DNA from: Leucobacter sp.
GTDB taxonomy: Bacteria; Actinomycetota; Actinomycetes; Actinomycetales; Microbacteriaceae
Reading direction: 5' to 3'
Length of the DNA stretch: 8,353 bases
NCBI GenBank assembly: GCA_031178565.1
Contig: JAPSIU010000116.1
Span: 1 to 8,353 of the forward strand
Part shown: positions 1 to 5,872 of the stretch, piece after piece
Layout: every line of letters starts with the position of its first letter
Numbering within the stretch: position 1 is the first letter of the stretch
Translations under genes and position numbers: made by a program
The notes under the pieces: model-generated
Seen by the model: only the letters and a program-made list of their open reading frames with translations
Told to the model about the DNA's origin: nothing
Database searches by the model: none

Positions 1-1
1 C

Positions 2-367
2 GCCGAGAAGTACTCGGTCGACGTCGAACTCCAGCGGTCTCTGCGCGATGTGCTCGATCACACGATCCGGATCGATGAGCGCGTCGACTCCTTCCGGGCA
101 CTCCTCGACAACGCCCTCACCGTGCACTCGGCGCTCGTCGCCCGCAGGCAGGCCGACACGAGCCTCGCGCAGAACGACGAGATCAAGAAGATCTCATCGT
201 GGGCGGCGATCATCTTCGCTCCGACGCTCATCGGCACGGTCTACGGCATGAACTTCGATCACATGCCCGAGACCCACTGGGAGTTCGGGTATCCGGTGGC
301 CATCGCGAGTATGGTCGCCTTCGCCCTCGGCCTCTACGGAATCTTCAAGTACAAGAAGTGGCTCTAA
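2..367 (+). CDS. corA: CorA-family magnesium transporter, C-terminal part (5' end outside window)
   Basis: This is the last 121 residues of a divalent-cation channel of the CorA family, which carries Mg2+ (sometimes Co2+ or Ni2+) across the cytoplasmic membrane as a homopentamer. The frame is open from the first complete codon at base 2, so the large N-terminal cytosolic domain lies upstream of the window. What remains is the end of the long stalk helix (acidic and basic residues, with QNDEIKKIS just before the membrane), then TM1, which ends in the family signature YGMNF at bases 242-256. A short periplasmic loop follows (DHMPETHWEFGYP), then TM2 and the basic C-terminus KYKKWL. The GMN motif is the selectivity filter and is intact, so the copy looks functional. 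The next gene starts 69 bases later and does not look functionally linked. Family assignment is firm; the ion preference is known for the family and not shown here. Confidence 0.93.
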   Translation, partial: AEKYSVDVELQRSLRDVLDHTIRIDERVDSFRALLDNALTVHSALVARRQADTSLAQNDEIKKISSWAAIIFAPTLIGTVYGMNFDHMPETHWEFGYPVAIASMVAFALGLYGIFKYKKWL

Positions 368-436
368 TGCCCTCGAAGACCGCTCGGTACCCAATAATGA
401 GATGAGTATCGGATCCGGGCGTCAGGGGGAAGCGTC

Positions 437-2062
437 ATGCGCAGTGCAGCGAAGAGTAGGGTGATGCGCAGGGCGATGGTGCCCGCCGTGGTCATCGCCC
501 TGGCCGGCGGATTGCTGACGTCCTGCTCCCCGGGCCCGAACCCGGAAGCGGTCGAGGCCGCGGCGAGCTACGGCGAAGAGCTCGGCGCATGGTCCGCGCA
601 GCTGAGCGAGGCCGCCGCGGGGGCGAGGACCGCGACCACCGCGGAGTGGACAGCCGCGGGCGAGGGCGAGCTGGGCTTCGAGGAGGTCGGGTTGGGCGAG
701 ATCCTGACAGAACCTCCCGTGCTCGAGCAGGTCGAAGGAGCCGAGAACACTCCGACCTACCTTGCGGCGGAGCGGGTCGCCGAGCAGGTGGAGACGGTCG
801 TCACCGAGCTCTCCGCTCTGGAGCCCGAGGCGCTCGAGACGCTTCGCGCAGCCGGGTTCCACAGCTACTGGGTGGTCGCGGATCTGTACTACAACACGCT
901 CGGCGGCCCCGCGGCCGAGCGCAGGCGCGCCGACGGCGAGGCCGCCGAACTCGCGATGTCCGAGGGCGCTCAGCTGAAGGAGATCGGCGACGTCTTCCGT
1001 GCGGCGAGCCTGTCCTTCTCGGAGCAGCGGCTCGAACTGCTCGGCGTCGCCGTCGAGGACATGGGCGGGATCGCTCTCGACGAGAAGACGCCGGTGATTC
1101 CCGAGGACGGGCTGGGCGTCTCCGTCGGCGCGTTCATCGTCGACTGGCTGCACGAGGAGGAGGACTTCCAGAAGGGAGCGATCGAGCAGCTGCAGAGCTG
1201 GGAGGTCGCGAGCGGCGCGTACAACCCCTACTGGAACTTCGGCAATCTGAGCAGCGTCTTCACCGCGCCGCTGGATCATGCCGCGACCCTGCGAACGGCC
1301 TACGTCGAACAGGTGGCGGAACTCGCCGAGACCATCTCGAAGACGACGAGCTCGTCTCCCGCTCCGACGTCGGCGCCGTCGCTGCCGGCGGTCGGGGAGC
1401 CGTATCGGCAGGTGCTGCTGGACGGCTACCTGCCCTGGGGGGACCCGGCCCAGGGGTCCGAGTACACGGCGAACCGACTGTGGATGCTGTGGCATATCCG
1501 GGAACTGGAGGGCACGGCCGACGAGCCGTACACCGCGGCTCGGAGTGCACTGCTGGAAACCCTCAACCGGGGGATCGAGGAGGGATCCGGAGCGGACTTC
1601 CGCCCCGGATCCACGCGACTGCTGACGTTCATCCAGGAGTACATCGACGCACTCATGCCCGACGCCGACGTCGAGGCGAACACGTGGATGCTGCGGGAAC
1701 TGCAGGAGCTGCAGGAGTACGGTGCGCAGATGCGCAGCTATCCGATGACGGCCGAGGTCGCCGCCGATTTCGACAAGGTCCTCGCGCTCACCGAGAAGCT
1801 CAACGCGGACATCGAAGCGGCGATCGAGGAGCACTCCGACGAGTTCGATCAGTACGACGCGATCGAGACGCTGACGGACGAGTTCGCCGACGTCGTCACG
1901 GAGGCGGCGACGCCGTCGCTCGAGGCACTGGACGACGACGCGCAGGCGGAGGAGCTCATCGCCGCCGCGATCGAGGGAACCGCGCCCGGGGCGTCGAGCG
2001 ACTCGAAAGCGGAGAAGGCGGAGACGGCCGAGAAGACCGAGAGAGCGGAGAAATCCGAGTAG
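437..2062 (+). CDS. Predicted lipoprotein of unknown function, 541 aa
   Basis: I do not recognise this protein as a named family. The start at 437 is supported by a purine-rich AGGGGGA at 424-430, six bases upstream; Met10 (464) and Met14 (476) are possible alternatives. The N-terminus is a lipoprotein signal: basic residues, a hydrophobic stretch (VPAVVIALAGGLL), then the lipobox LTSC with Cys30 as the lipidation site. It should therefore be anchored on the outer face of the membrane. The mature part is acidic and probably mostly alpha-helical. A Ser/Pro/Thr/Ala-rich linker near residues 303-318 (TSSSPAPTSAPSLPA) splits it into an N-terminal region (about 30-300) and a C-terminal region (about 320-515). 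Aromatic clusters such as SYWVVADLYY, YNPYWNF and RLWMLWHI suggest packed helices. The last 22 residues are a Lys/Glu/Ala tail with repeated AEK-like units. I see no catalytic motif. That it is a real gene is well supported by length, RBS and signal; the function is unknown. Confidence 0.85.
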   Translation: MRSAAKSRVMRRAMVPAVVIALAGGLLTSCSPGPNPEAVEAAASYGEELGAWSAQLSEAAAGARTATTAEWTAAGEGELGFEEVGLGEILTEPPVLEQVEGAENTPTYLAAERVAEQVETVVTELSALEPEALETLRAAGFHSYWVVADLYYNTLGGPAAERRRADGEAAELAMSEGAQLKEIGDVFRAASLSFSEQRLELLGVAVEDMGGIALDEKTPVIPEDGLGVSVGAFIVDWLHEEEDFQKGAIEQLQSWEVASGAYNPYWNFGNLSSVFTAPLDHAATLRTAYVEQVAELAETISKTTSSSPAPTSAPSLPAVGEPYRQVLLDGYLPWGDPAQGSEYTANRLWMLWHIRELEGTADEPYTAARSALLETLNRGIEEGSGADFRPGSTRLLTFIQEYIDALMPDADVEANTWMLRELQELQEYGAQMRSYPMTAEVAADFDKVLALTEKLNADIEAAIEEHSDEFDQYDAIETLTDEFADVVTEAATPSLEALDDDAQAEELIAAAIEGTAPGASSDSKAEKAETAEKTERAEKSE

Positions 2063-2133
2063 ACCGAGCTACCCGAAGGCTGGCGCCCCGATGTCAACCC
2101 CCTTGTTCGGCGGGCGAGGACGCGTGAGCCTGA

Positions 2134-2143
2134 AGCGTACGCT
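2134..2143. repeat. 10-bp perfect palindrome AGCGTACGCT in the gap before the DUF6458-like gene
   Basis: The 150-base gap 2063-2212 between the lipoprotein gene and the small membrane protein gene contains this perfect palindrome, 70 bases before the next start codon. Its central CGTACG also occurs twice inside the larger palindrome at 3585-3602. I found no convincing -35/-10 pair near it and no T-tract, so it may be a protein-binding site or chance. The rest of the gap holds a short GC hairpin (GGCGC/GCGCC, 2164-2178) with no T-run, and nothing else I can support. Confidence 0.25.
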
Positions 2144-2200
2144 CGCTCCAGGAATGCGGTCGTGGCGCGCGCTGCGCCGCGGCGTCCGGGAGCACGAGGG

Positions 2201-2206
2201 AAGGAG
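2201..2206 (+). promoter_or_regulatory. Ribosome binding site AAGGAG that fixes the start at 2213
   Basis: A consensus Shine-Dalgarno AAGGAG ends six bases before the ATG at 2213. It decides between that ATG and an in-frame upstream GTG at 2162, which would add 17 residues (mainly Arg, Ala, Pro and Gly) that do not look like part of a membrane protein. Confidence 0.8.
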
Positions 2207-2212
2207 CACATC

Positions 2213-2413
2213 ATGGGCATCGGATCGGGAATCGTCCTCTTCGTCATCGGCGCCATTCTGGCCTTCGCGCTGAACGTGCAACTCACCTGGATCGACCTCA
2301 ACATGGTCGGCTACCTCCTCATGGGAGCCGGCGTCCTGGTCTTCCTCATCTCGCTCATCCTCTACACCCGTCGGCGGAGCGCTGCCGACCCGACGGATCC
2401 GACCGTTCCCTGA
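2213..2413 (+). CDS. Small two-helix membrane protein, DUF6458-like (66 aa)
   Basis: This short integral membrane protein begins MGIGSGIVLFVIGAILAFAL, followed by a short polar turn (NVQLTWIDLNMVG) and a second hydrophobic helix (YLLMGAGVLVFLISLILY). It ends in a basic cluster (TRRRS) and a Pro/Asp tail. Layout, length and the opening GIGSG pattern match my memory of the DUF6458 family, small proteins common in Actinobacteria with no assigned role. The basic residues after helix 2 suggest that both ends face the cytosol. The start is set by an AAGGAG six bases upstream. The stop is only three bases from the GTG of the FUSC-like gene, so the two are probably co-transcribed and translationally coupled. 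The function is unknown; the family name comes from recognition, not a search. Confidence 0.85.
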   Translation: MGIGSGIVLFVIGAILAFALNVQLTWIDLNMVGYLLMGAGVLVFLISLILYTRRRSAADPTDPTVP

Positions 2414-2416
2414 CCC

Positions 2417-3490
2417 GTGGCGCGGAGCCTGGCGGCGGCTGCACGGCTGGGTCGTGAGCTGGGGAACACCTCTCGCCTCGTCCTCGCCGTCAAGACCGCA
2501 GCCGCAGCCGCCATCGCGTGGTATCTCGCGCCGTTCGTCCCCTTCGCGGAGTCCGAGTACTCCTATTACGCGCCTCTCGGTGTGCTCGTCAGCATGTACA
2601 CCACCGTCGTGGACTCGGTGCGTTCCGGCCTGCAGGCGCTGTTCGGGCTCTCCGTCGGGATCGGTCTCGGCCTCGGCGCACTGGCGATCGTGATCCAGGG
2701 CGTCCCCGCGATCGTCGCAGTCGCGCTCGTCGTCGCCGTCGGAGTGGCGCTCGGCGGCCTGCACGTGTTCGGGGCGGGGCGCGAGTGGATCCCGATCGCG
2801 GGTGTCTTCGTGCTGTTGCTGGGCGGCCGGGACGCCAGGGACTTCTCGCTCTCGTATCTCGTGACCATGGGCTTCGGCGTGATCGTCGGTCTGCTCGTGC
2901 AGTGGATCGCGGCGCCGCCGCTCTACCTCAGCGAAGCCCGCGCCCGCCTCTCCGATCTGCGCCGGGCGCTCTCCTCGTGCCTGGACGCGACCGCGGCGGC
3001 CGTGGACGAGCAGAACGGCGAGGATCGCGAGCGCGCCGAGTCGCTGCGCCGCGCGGTCGATGACCTCCTCGTGACCGTCCGCAGCGTCTCGGAGGAGATC
3101 CAAGAGGCGCGGAAGAGCGAACGGGTGAACCCCCGGGCGCGGCGTCGGCGCGCCGAGGGGGAGGACATGGACGAGCAGTACCGCTCCCTCGACCGGGCCG
3201 CCTTCTTCGTGCGCGCTCTCGCCGACCTCATCCCCCAGCGCGGGATCGGGCCGGAGCGCGTGGACGGCGCGGTCGAGGATCGGCTGGCGGAGGCGATCCG
3301 ACGATGCGGTTCCCTCGCCTCGGCGTCGGGGGATCCCGAGGCTCGCGAAGACGAGGCTCGGCGCGCGCGGGAGGCGCTCGACGAATACGTTCGGGCGCTC
3401 GACGAGGATTCGCGCCCCGGTCGGTCGGCATTCGCGACCGAGACCGCGGCGGGATCCTACCTGCGGCGGATCATCGACGTGCTCTCCTAG
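2417..3490 (+). CDS. FUSC / aromatic acid exporter-like membrane protein (357 aa)
   Basis: The N-terminal half has about six hydrophobic segments, near residues 21-42, 50-63, 72-93, 95-119, 123-136 and 142-164. They start with LVLAVKTAAAAAIAWYLAP and include YYAPLGVLVSMYTTVVDSVRSGLQ. This pattern, in which Tyr/Ala/Pro in the second helix is followed by a short loop with Arg-Ser-Gly, fits the FUSC/ArAE superfamily; some members export aromatic carboxylic acids such as p-hydroxybenzoate. The C-terminal half (about 172-357) is hydrophilic, rich in Arg, Glu and Ala, and probably a helical cytosolic domain. Family members often have two membrane halves; this one has one and would have to oligomerise. 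The GTG at 2417 lies three bases after the upstream stop and has no clear RBS, so initiation probably depends on coupling; the next in-frame Met is residue 60, inside the membrane region. The substrate is unknown. The superfamily call is good; exporter activity is inference. Confidence 0.78.
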   Translation: MARSLAAAARLGRELGNTSRLVLAVKTAAAAAIAWYLAPFVPFAESEYSYYAPLGVLVSMYTTVVDSVRSGLQALFGLSVGIGLGLGALAIVIQGVPAIVAVALVVAVGVALGGLHVFGAGREWIPIAGVFVLLLGGRDARDFSLSYLVTMGFGVIVGLLVQWIAAPPLYLSEARARLSDLRRALSSCLDATAAAVDEQNGEDRERAESLRRAVDDLLVTVRSVSEEIQEARKSERVNPRARRRRAEGEDMDEQYRSLDRAAFFVRALADLIPQRGIGPERVDGAVEDRLAEAIRRCGSLASASGDPEAREDEARRAREALDEYVRALDEDSRPGRSAFATETAAGSYLRRIIDVLS

Positions 3491-3491
3491 T

Positions 3492-3529
3492 CGGATCCCG
3501 GACCGGGGAACGGTCGCCTGTCCGATCCG
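3492..3529 (+). terminator. Nested inverted repeat after the FUSC-like gene, possible terminator
   Basis: Directly after the stop codon, CGGATC (3492-3497) can pair with GATCCG (3524-3529). Inside it GACCG (3501-3505) pairs with CGGTC (3511-3515) around a GGGAA loop. The inner stem is only five pairs and no T-run follows immediately; the nearest T-rich stretch is ATTTCTTTTA at 3551-3560. It may end the upstream transcription unit, but it is not a canonical intrinsic terminator and could be chance in GC-rich DNA. Confidence 0.3.
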
Positions 3530-3544
3530 CGATGGCCGGTGGGC

Positions 3545-3573
3545 TTGCGCATTTCTTTTACGAGCATTAGTGT
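3545..3573 (+). promoter_or_regulatory. Candidate promoter of the hydrolase-monooxygenase-transporter operon
   Basis: TTGCGC (3545-3550) and TAGTGT (3568-3573) are separated by 17 bases and resemble a housekeeping sigma -35/-10 pair, including the TAnnnT form of the -10. They sit in an AT-richer pocket of an otherwise very GC-rich window, between two genes of different character, and just ahead of a palindrome that would overlap or closely follow the transcription start. A start near 3580 would give a leader of about 60 bases. The match is partial, so this is a proposal. Confidence 0.4.
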
Positions 3574-3584
3574 ACTCCTGAAAG

Positions 3585-3602
3585 CTCGTACGAACGTACG
3601 AG
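3585..3602. promoter_or_regulatory. 18-bp palindromic operator candidate, with extra half-site at 3559-3564
   Basis: CTCGTACG (3585-3592) and CGTACGAG (3595-3602) are perfect inverted repeats around a central AA. The half-site TACGAG occurs again at 3559-3564, inside the spacer of the candidate promoter; extended by one base, it forms a second inverted repeat TACGAGC/GCTCGTA (3559-3565 and 3584-3590). A dimeric repressor such as a TetR- or GntR-family protein bound here would block the promoter, and the additional half-site could allow a second contact. No regulator gene is in the window, so the protein is unknown. The palindrome is a direct observation; its role is inference from position. 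Confidence 0.6.
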
Positions 3603-3627
3603 AATTGTCCGTGCGGGCCGGGTCGAC

Positions 3628-3634
3628 GAGGAGG
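3628..3634 (+). promoter_or_regulatory. Ribosome binding site GAGGAGG that fixes the hydrolase start
   Basis: A strong Shine-Dalgarno GAGGAGG ends six bases before the ATG at 3641. The reading frame stays open upstream to an ATG-like start at 3539, but that extension would be translated through the promoter and palindrome and has no matching RBS. The start at 3641 is therefore preferred. Confidence 0.8.
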
Positions 3635-3640
3635 TTGCCG

Positions 3641-4507
3641 ATGGCTGAGCGTGAATCGACGGCGGGAGCGCCGGTGCTGGAGAGCGCGGCTCCGGAGTCC
3701 CGCATCGGGGTCGACGGGTGCGAGACCGTCTACCGCCGCGCGGGGTCGGGGGAGCCGATCCTCTTCCTGCACGGCGCCGGCCTCTCGCGTGCGTGGCTGC
3801 CGTTCCACACGGCGCTCGCCGAGGCTCACGACGTCATCGCTCCGCAGCACCCCGGGTTCGGAGAGAGCGAACTGCCGAGCCACTTCCGCTCGTTCGACGA
3901 CTACGCCCTGCACTACGATGCGCTGCTGAGAGGACTCGGCGTGCATCGCGTCCACCTCGTGGCTACCTCGCTCGGAGGCAGGATCGCCGCCCACCTGGCG
4001 ACGTTCTACCCCGAGCGGTTCGCCTCGCTCACGCTCATCGTGCCGGCCGGCTTGCGCGGCGACGGACCCCGCCCCGACCCCTTCCGGCAGACCCCCGAGG
4101 AGTCTCTGGACGCCCTCACGAACGGTCGGGCCGATCGGATCTCGGCCGCTGCCGGACCCCTGGGAAACCCGGATGATCCCGAGCGGATCGTGGACGCCTA
4201 CCGGGAGGACACCGTACTGGCGCTGCTGACCTTCACGGATCGGTACGATCGCAAGCTCCCGCACCGCCTCTCCCGGATCGCCGCGCCCACGCTCGTCGTG
4301 GATGTCGAAGAGGATCGTGTGCTGGGCGCCGGGGCGGCCGAGCGGTACGCCGATCTCATCCCGGGGGCGCGGCGCGTCATCGTTCCCGGGCCCGGGGCCG
4401 GCGAGAACTCGTCCCACGCGGTCCACGTCGAGCAGCCCGCGGTCGTCGCGGACGCGGTGCTCGAGCACCTCGAGTCGGTCGCGCGAGCCACCGGGGAAGG
4501 GCGGTAG
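3641..4507 (+). CDS. Alpha/beta-fold hydrolase (288 aa)
   Basis: This is a cytosolic serine hydrolase of the alpha/beta fold, in a family that includes esterases, lactonases, C-C bond hydrolases and dehalogenases. Visible landmarks are, in order: the oxyanion-hole strand ILFLHGAG (40-47); PGFGESE (71-77) after the third strand; the nucleophile elbow ATSLGG with Ser110; a cap-like segment from about 135 to 205; a likely acid Asp225 in VEEDRVLG; and His259 in SSHAVHVEQP, ahead of the last helix. The triad Ser110-Asp225-His259 appears complete. The elbow has Ala108 where most relatives have Gly (GxSxG), which the small-residue rule allows. The length is normal and there is no signal peptide. It is the first gene of the operon, three bases before a flavin monooxygenase gene, which suggests it cleaves either the imported compound or the product of the monooxygenase. 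The substrate cannot be named. Confidence 0.9.
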   Translation: MAERESTAGAPVLESAAPESRIGVDGCETVYRRAGSGEPILFLHGAGLSRAWLPFHTALAEAHDVIAPQHPGFGESELPSHFRSFDDYALHYDALLRGLGVHRVHLVATSLGGRIAAHLATFYPERFASLTLIVPAGLRGDGPRPDPFRQTPEESLDALTNGRADRISAAAGPLGNPDDPERIVDAYREDTVLALLTFTDRYDRKLPHRLSRIAAPTLVVDVEEDRVLGAGAAERYADLIPGARRVIVPGPGAGENSSHAVHVEQPAVVADAVLEHLESVARATGEGR

Positions 4508-4510
4508 ACG

Positions 4511-5872
4511 ATGTCCGAACGAGAATTCCACGTGATGTTCAACGGGAGCTATCCCGCGGTTCCGTCCGCGAAGCTGCGGAGGTCGAACTACATCGACCTC
4601 CCCACCGAGCACTACGACGCGCTCGAGGGCCAGAAGGTGCTCGAACGCATGGTGACGGGGGCGCAGCTCGTCGAGCGCCTCGGCTACGACGGCGTCGCGT
4701 TCAGCGAGCAGCACAACGGCCCGATCGGCCTCCTCGGCAATCCCATGATCTTCGGCGGGTACCTCGCGGCGGCGACGCAGCGGATCCGGATCGGCGTGAT
4801 CGGCCCCATCATGAACAGCTACCTCAGCCCCATCAGGCTGGCGGAGGAGATCGCCCAACTGGACATCCTCTCGAAGGGCAGGCTGATGCTCGGGCTGCCG
4901 CTCGGGCACGGGATGCAGTACCACTCCGTCGGGATGATCAATCCCGCGACCGCGCGGGCGAGATACCGGGAGGCGCACGAGCTGCTCATCAGGGCGCTCA
5001 CCGACCCGGGGCCCTTCGAGTGGTACGGCGAGCACTTCCAGGTCCCCTACGTCAACCTCTGGCCGCGCCCGGTGCAGGCGCCGCATCCGCCCGTCGTGAT
5101 CCTGGGAGGCGGCTCCGCCGAGACCATCGACCTCGTCGCGAAGCACCGTCACAGCTATCAGGCCGTGGGCATCAGCTCGCGGAAAGCGGTGCAGGGAGCC
5201 CTCGAGAAGCTCCGCGCAGGCGCTGAGCGGTACGGCTACGAGCTGGATCCCCGGCAGATCTGGGCCGGCGTGACCTTCCACGTCGCGGAGACGGACGCTC
5301 AGGCGATGGCCGAAGCCCGGCCCCACTATCTGTGGATGATGCAGAACTTCTTCGATTCGCCCTTCCACGACAGCTTCCCGCCCGGCTATCTGTCTCCCGC
5401 CGCGTTGCGCGGCATGCTCGCGGGCGGCGGCTATCGGAGCAAACCGCCGTCCGACACCGCGTTCGAGGACGCCGTCGAGGCGGGAAACCTCATCGTCGGA
5501 TCTCCCGAGACCGTGCACGATCGGCTCGTGGAGCTGATCGACCTCTACGGCGCCGGCCGGATCCTCCTCAACACGAACAGCGACATCAAGCCCGAGTGGA
5601 TGTCGACGAAGAGCCTGACGCTGTTCGCCGAGCAGGTGCTGCCGCGGCTGCGCGGAGCGAAGGCGGGGAATGAACCGGAAGGCCCGTACACCACGGAGCT
5701 GGACTACCGGCTTCGGCGGTCCTCGGCGACACCGGAGCCCTCCGTGATGATCGACGGCGCGCCGGTCGCCCTGGACGATCTCCGGCGCCGGGCCGCACAG
5801 ACGTCCTCCGCCGGCGCGGAGGCACGACCAGTTGACGTTCGAACGACCGACCTGAAAGAGAGTGGAACATGA
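4511..5872 (+). CDS. LLM-class (luciferase-like) flavin-dependent monooxygenase (453 aa)
   Basis: This is a TIM-barrel enzyme of the bacterial luciferase-like superfamily, which uses reduced FMN (or F420 in some actinobacterial members) and usually O2 to oxidise small organic substrates. Signature stretches are GYDGVAFSEQHN (58-69), the luciferase-like strand with a conserved acidic/His pair; LDILSKGRLMLGLPLGHG (117-133); the phosphate-binding-type loop ILGGGSAET around 199-204; and GSPETVHDRL from residue 330, typical near the end of the family. The core ends near residue 380 (FAEQVLPRLR). About 70 further residues, rich in Ala, Arg, Ser and Pro, form a tail that is unusual and probably disordered. 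The start ATG lies three bases after the hydrolase stop, with GAAGGG upstream, and the stop overlaps the next gene's ATG (ATGA). It should need a flavin reductase, not seen in the window. Class is secure; cofactor and substrate are not. Confidence 0.92.
   Translation: MSEREFHVMFNGSYPAVPSAKLRRSNYIDLPTEHYDALEGQKVLERMVTGAQLVERLGYDGVAFSEQHNGPIGLLGNPMIFGGYLAAATQRIRIGVIGPIMNSYLSPIRLAEEIAQLDILSKGRLMLGLPLGHGMQYHSVGMINPATARARYREAHELLIRALTDPGPFEWYGEHFQVPYVNLWPRPVQAPHPPVVILGGGSAETIDLVAKHRHSYQAVGISSRKAVQGALEKLRAGAERYGYELDPRQIWAGVTFHVAETDAQAMAEARPHYLWMMQNFFDSPFHDSFPPGYLSPAALRGMLAGGGYRSKPPSDTAFEDAVEAGNLIVGSPETVHDRLVELIDLYGAGRILLNTNSDIKPEWMSTKSLTLFAEQVLPRLRGAKAGNEPEGPYTTELDYRLRRSSATPEPSVMIDGAPVALDDLRRRAAQTSSAGAEARPVDVRTTDLKESGT

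Noticed and set aside
393..398. AATAAT as a -10 element for the lipoprotein gene
   Set aside because: No acceptable -35 hexamer lies 16-18 bases upstream, so I cannot support a promoter, although transcription probably starts somewhere in this 69-base gap.
422..1834. 470-codon reading frame on the - strand
   Set aside because: Antisense to the lipoprotein gene, Arg/Leu/Gly-rich, no signal or motif; a shadow of biased third positions in the sense gene.
589..2127. 512-codon + strand frame overlapping the lipoprotein gene
   Set aside because: Extremely Arg/Gly-rich and without structure; it is the +2 frame of the lipoprotein gene, which has the RBS and signal peptide.
2164..2178. GGCGC/GCGCC hairpin as a terminator after the lipoprotein gene
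   Set aside because: Five-pair stem, no following T-run, and only about 20 bases before the next RBS; such hairpins are expected by chance at this base composition.
2162..2212. In-frame N-terminal extension of the small membrane protein from a GTG at 2162
   Set aside because: The added 17 residues are mainly Arg, Ala, Pro and Gly, and AAGGAG six bases before the ATG at 2213 marks the likelier start.
3539..3640. In-frame N-terminal extension of the hydrolase
   Set aside because: It would be translated across the candidate promoter and palindrome, has no RBS, and a strong GAGGAGG precedes the ATG at 3641.
411..5251. Repeated GGATCC hexamers (about nine by eye)
   Set aside because: Most lie inside genes and can follow from frequent GAT, ATC and GGA/TCC codons in high-GC coding DNA; spacing is irregular and no longer repeat surrounds them.
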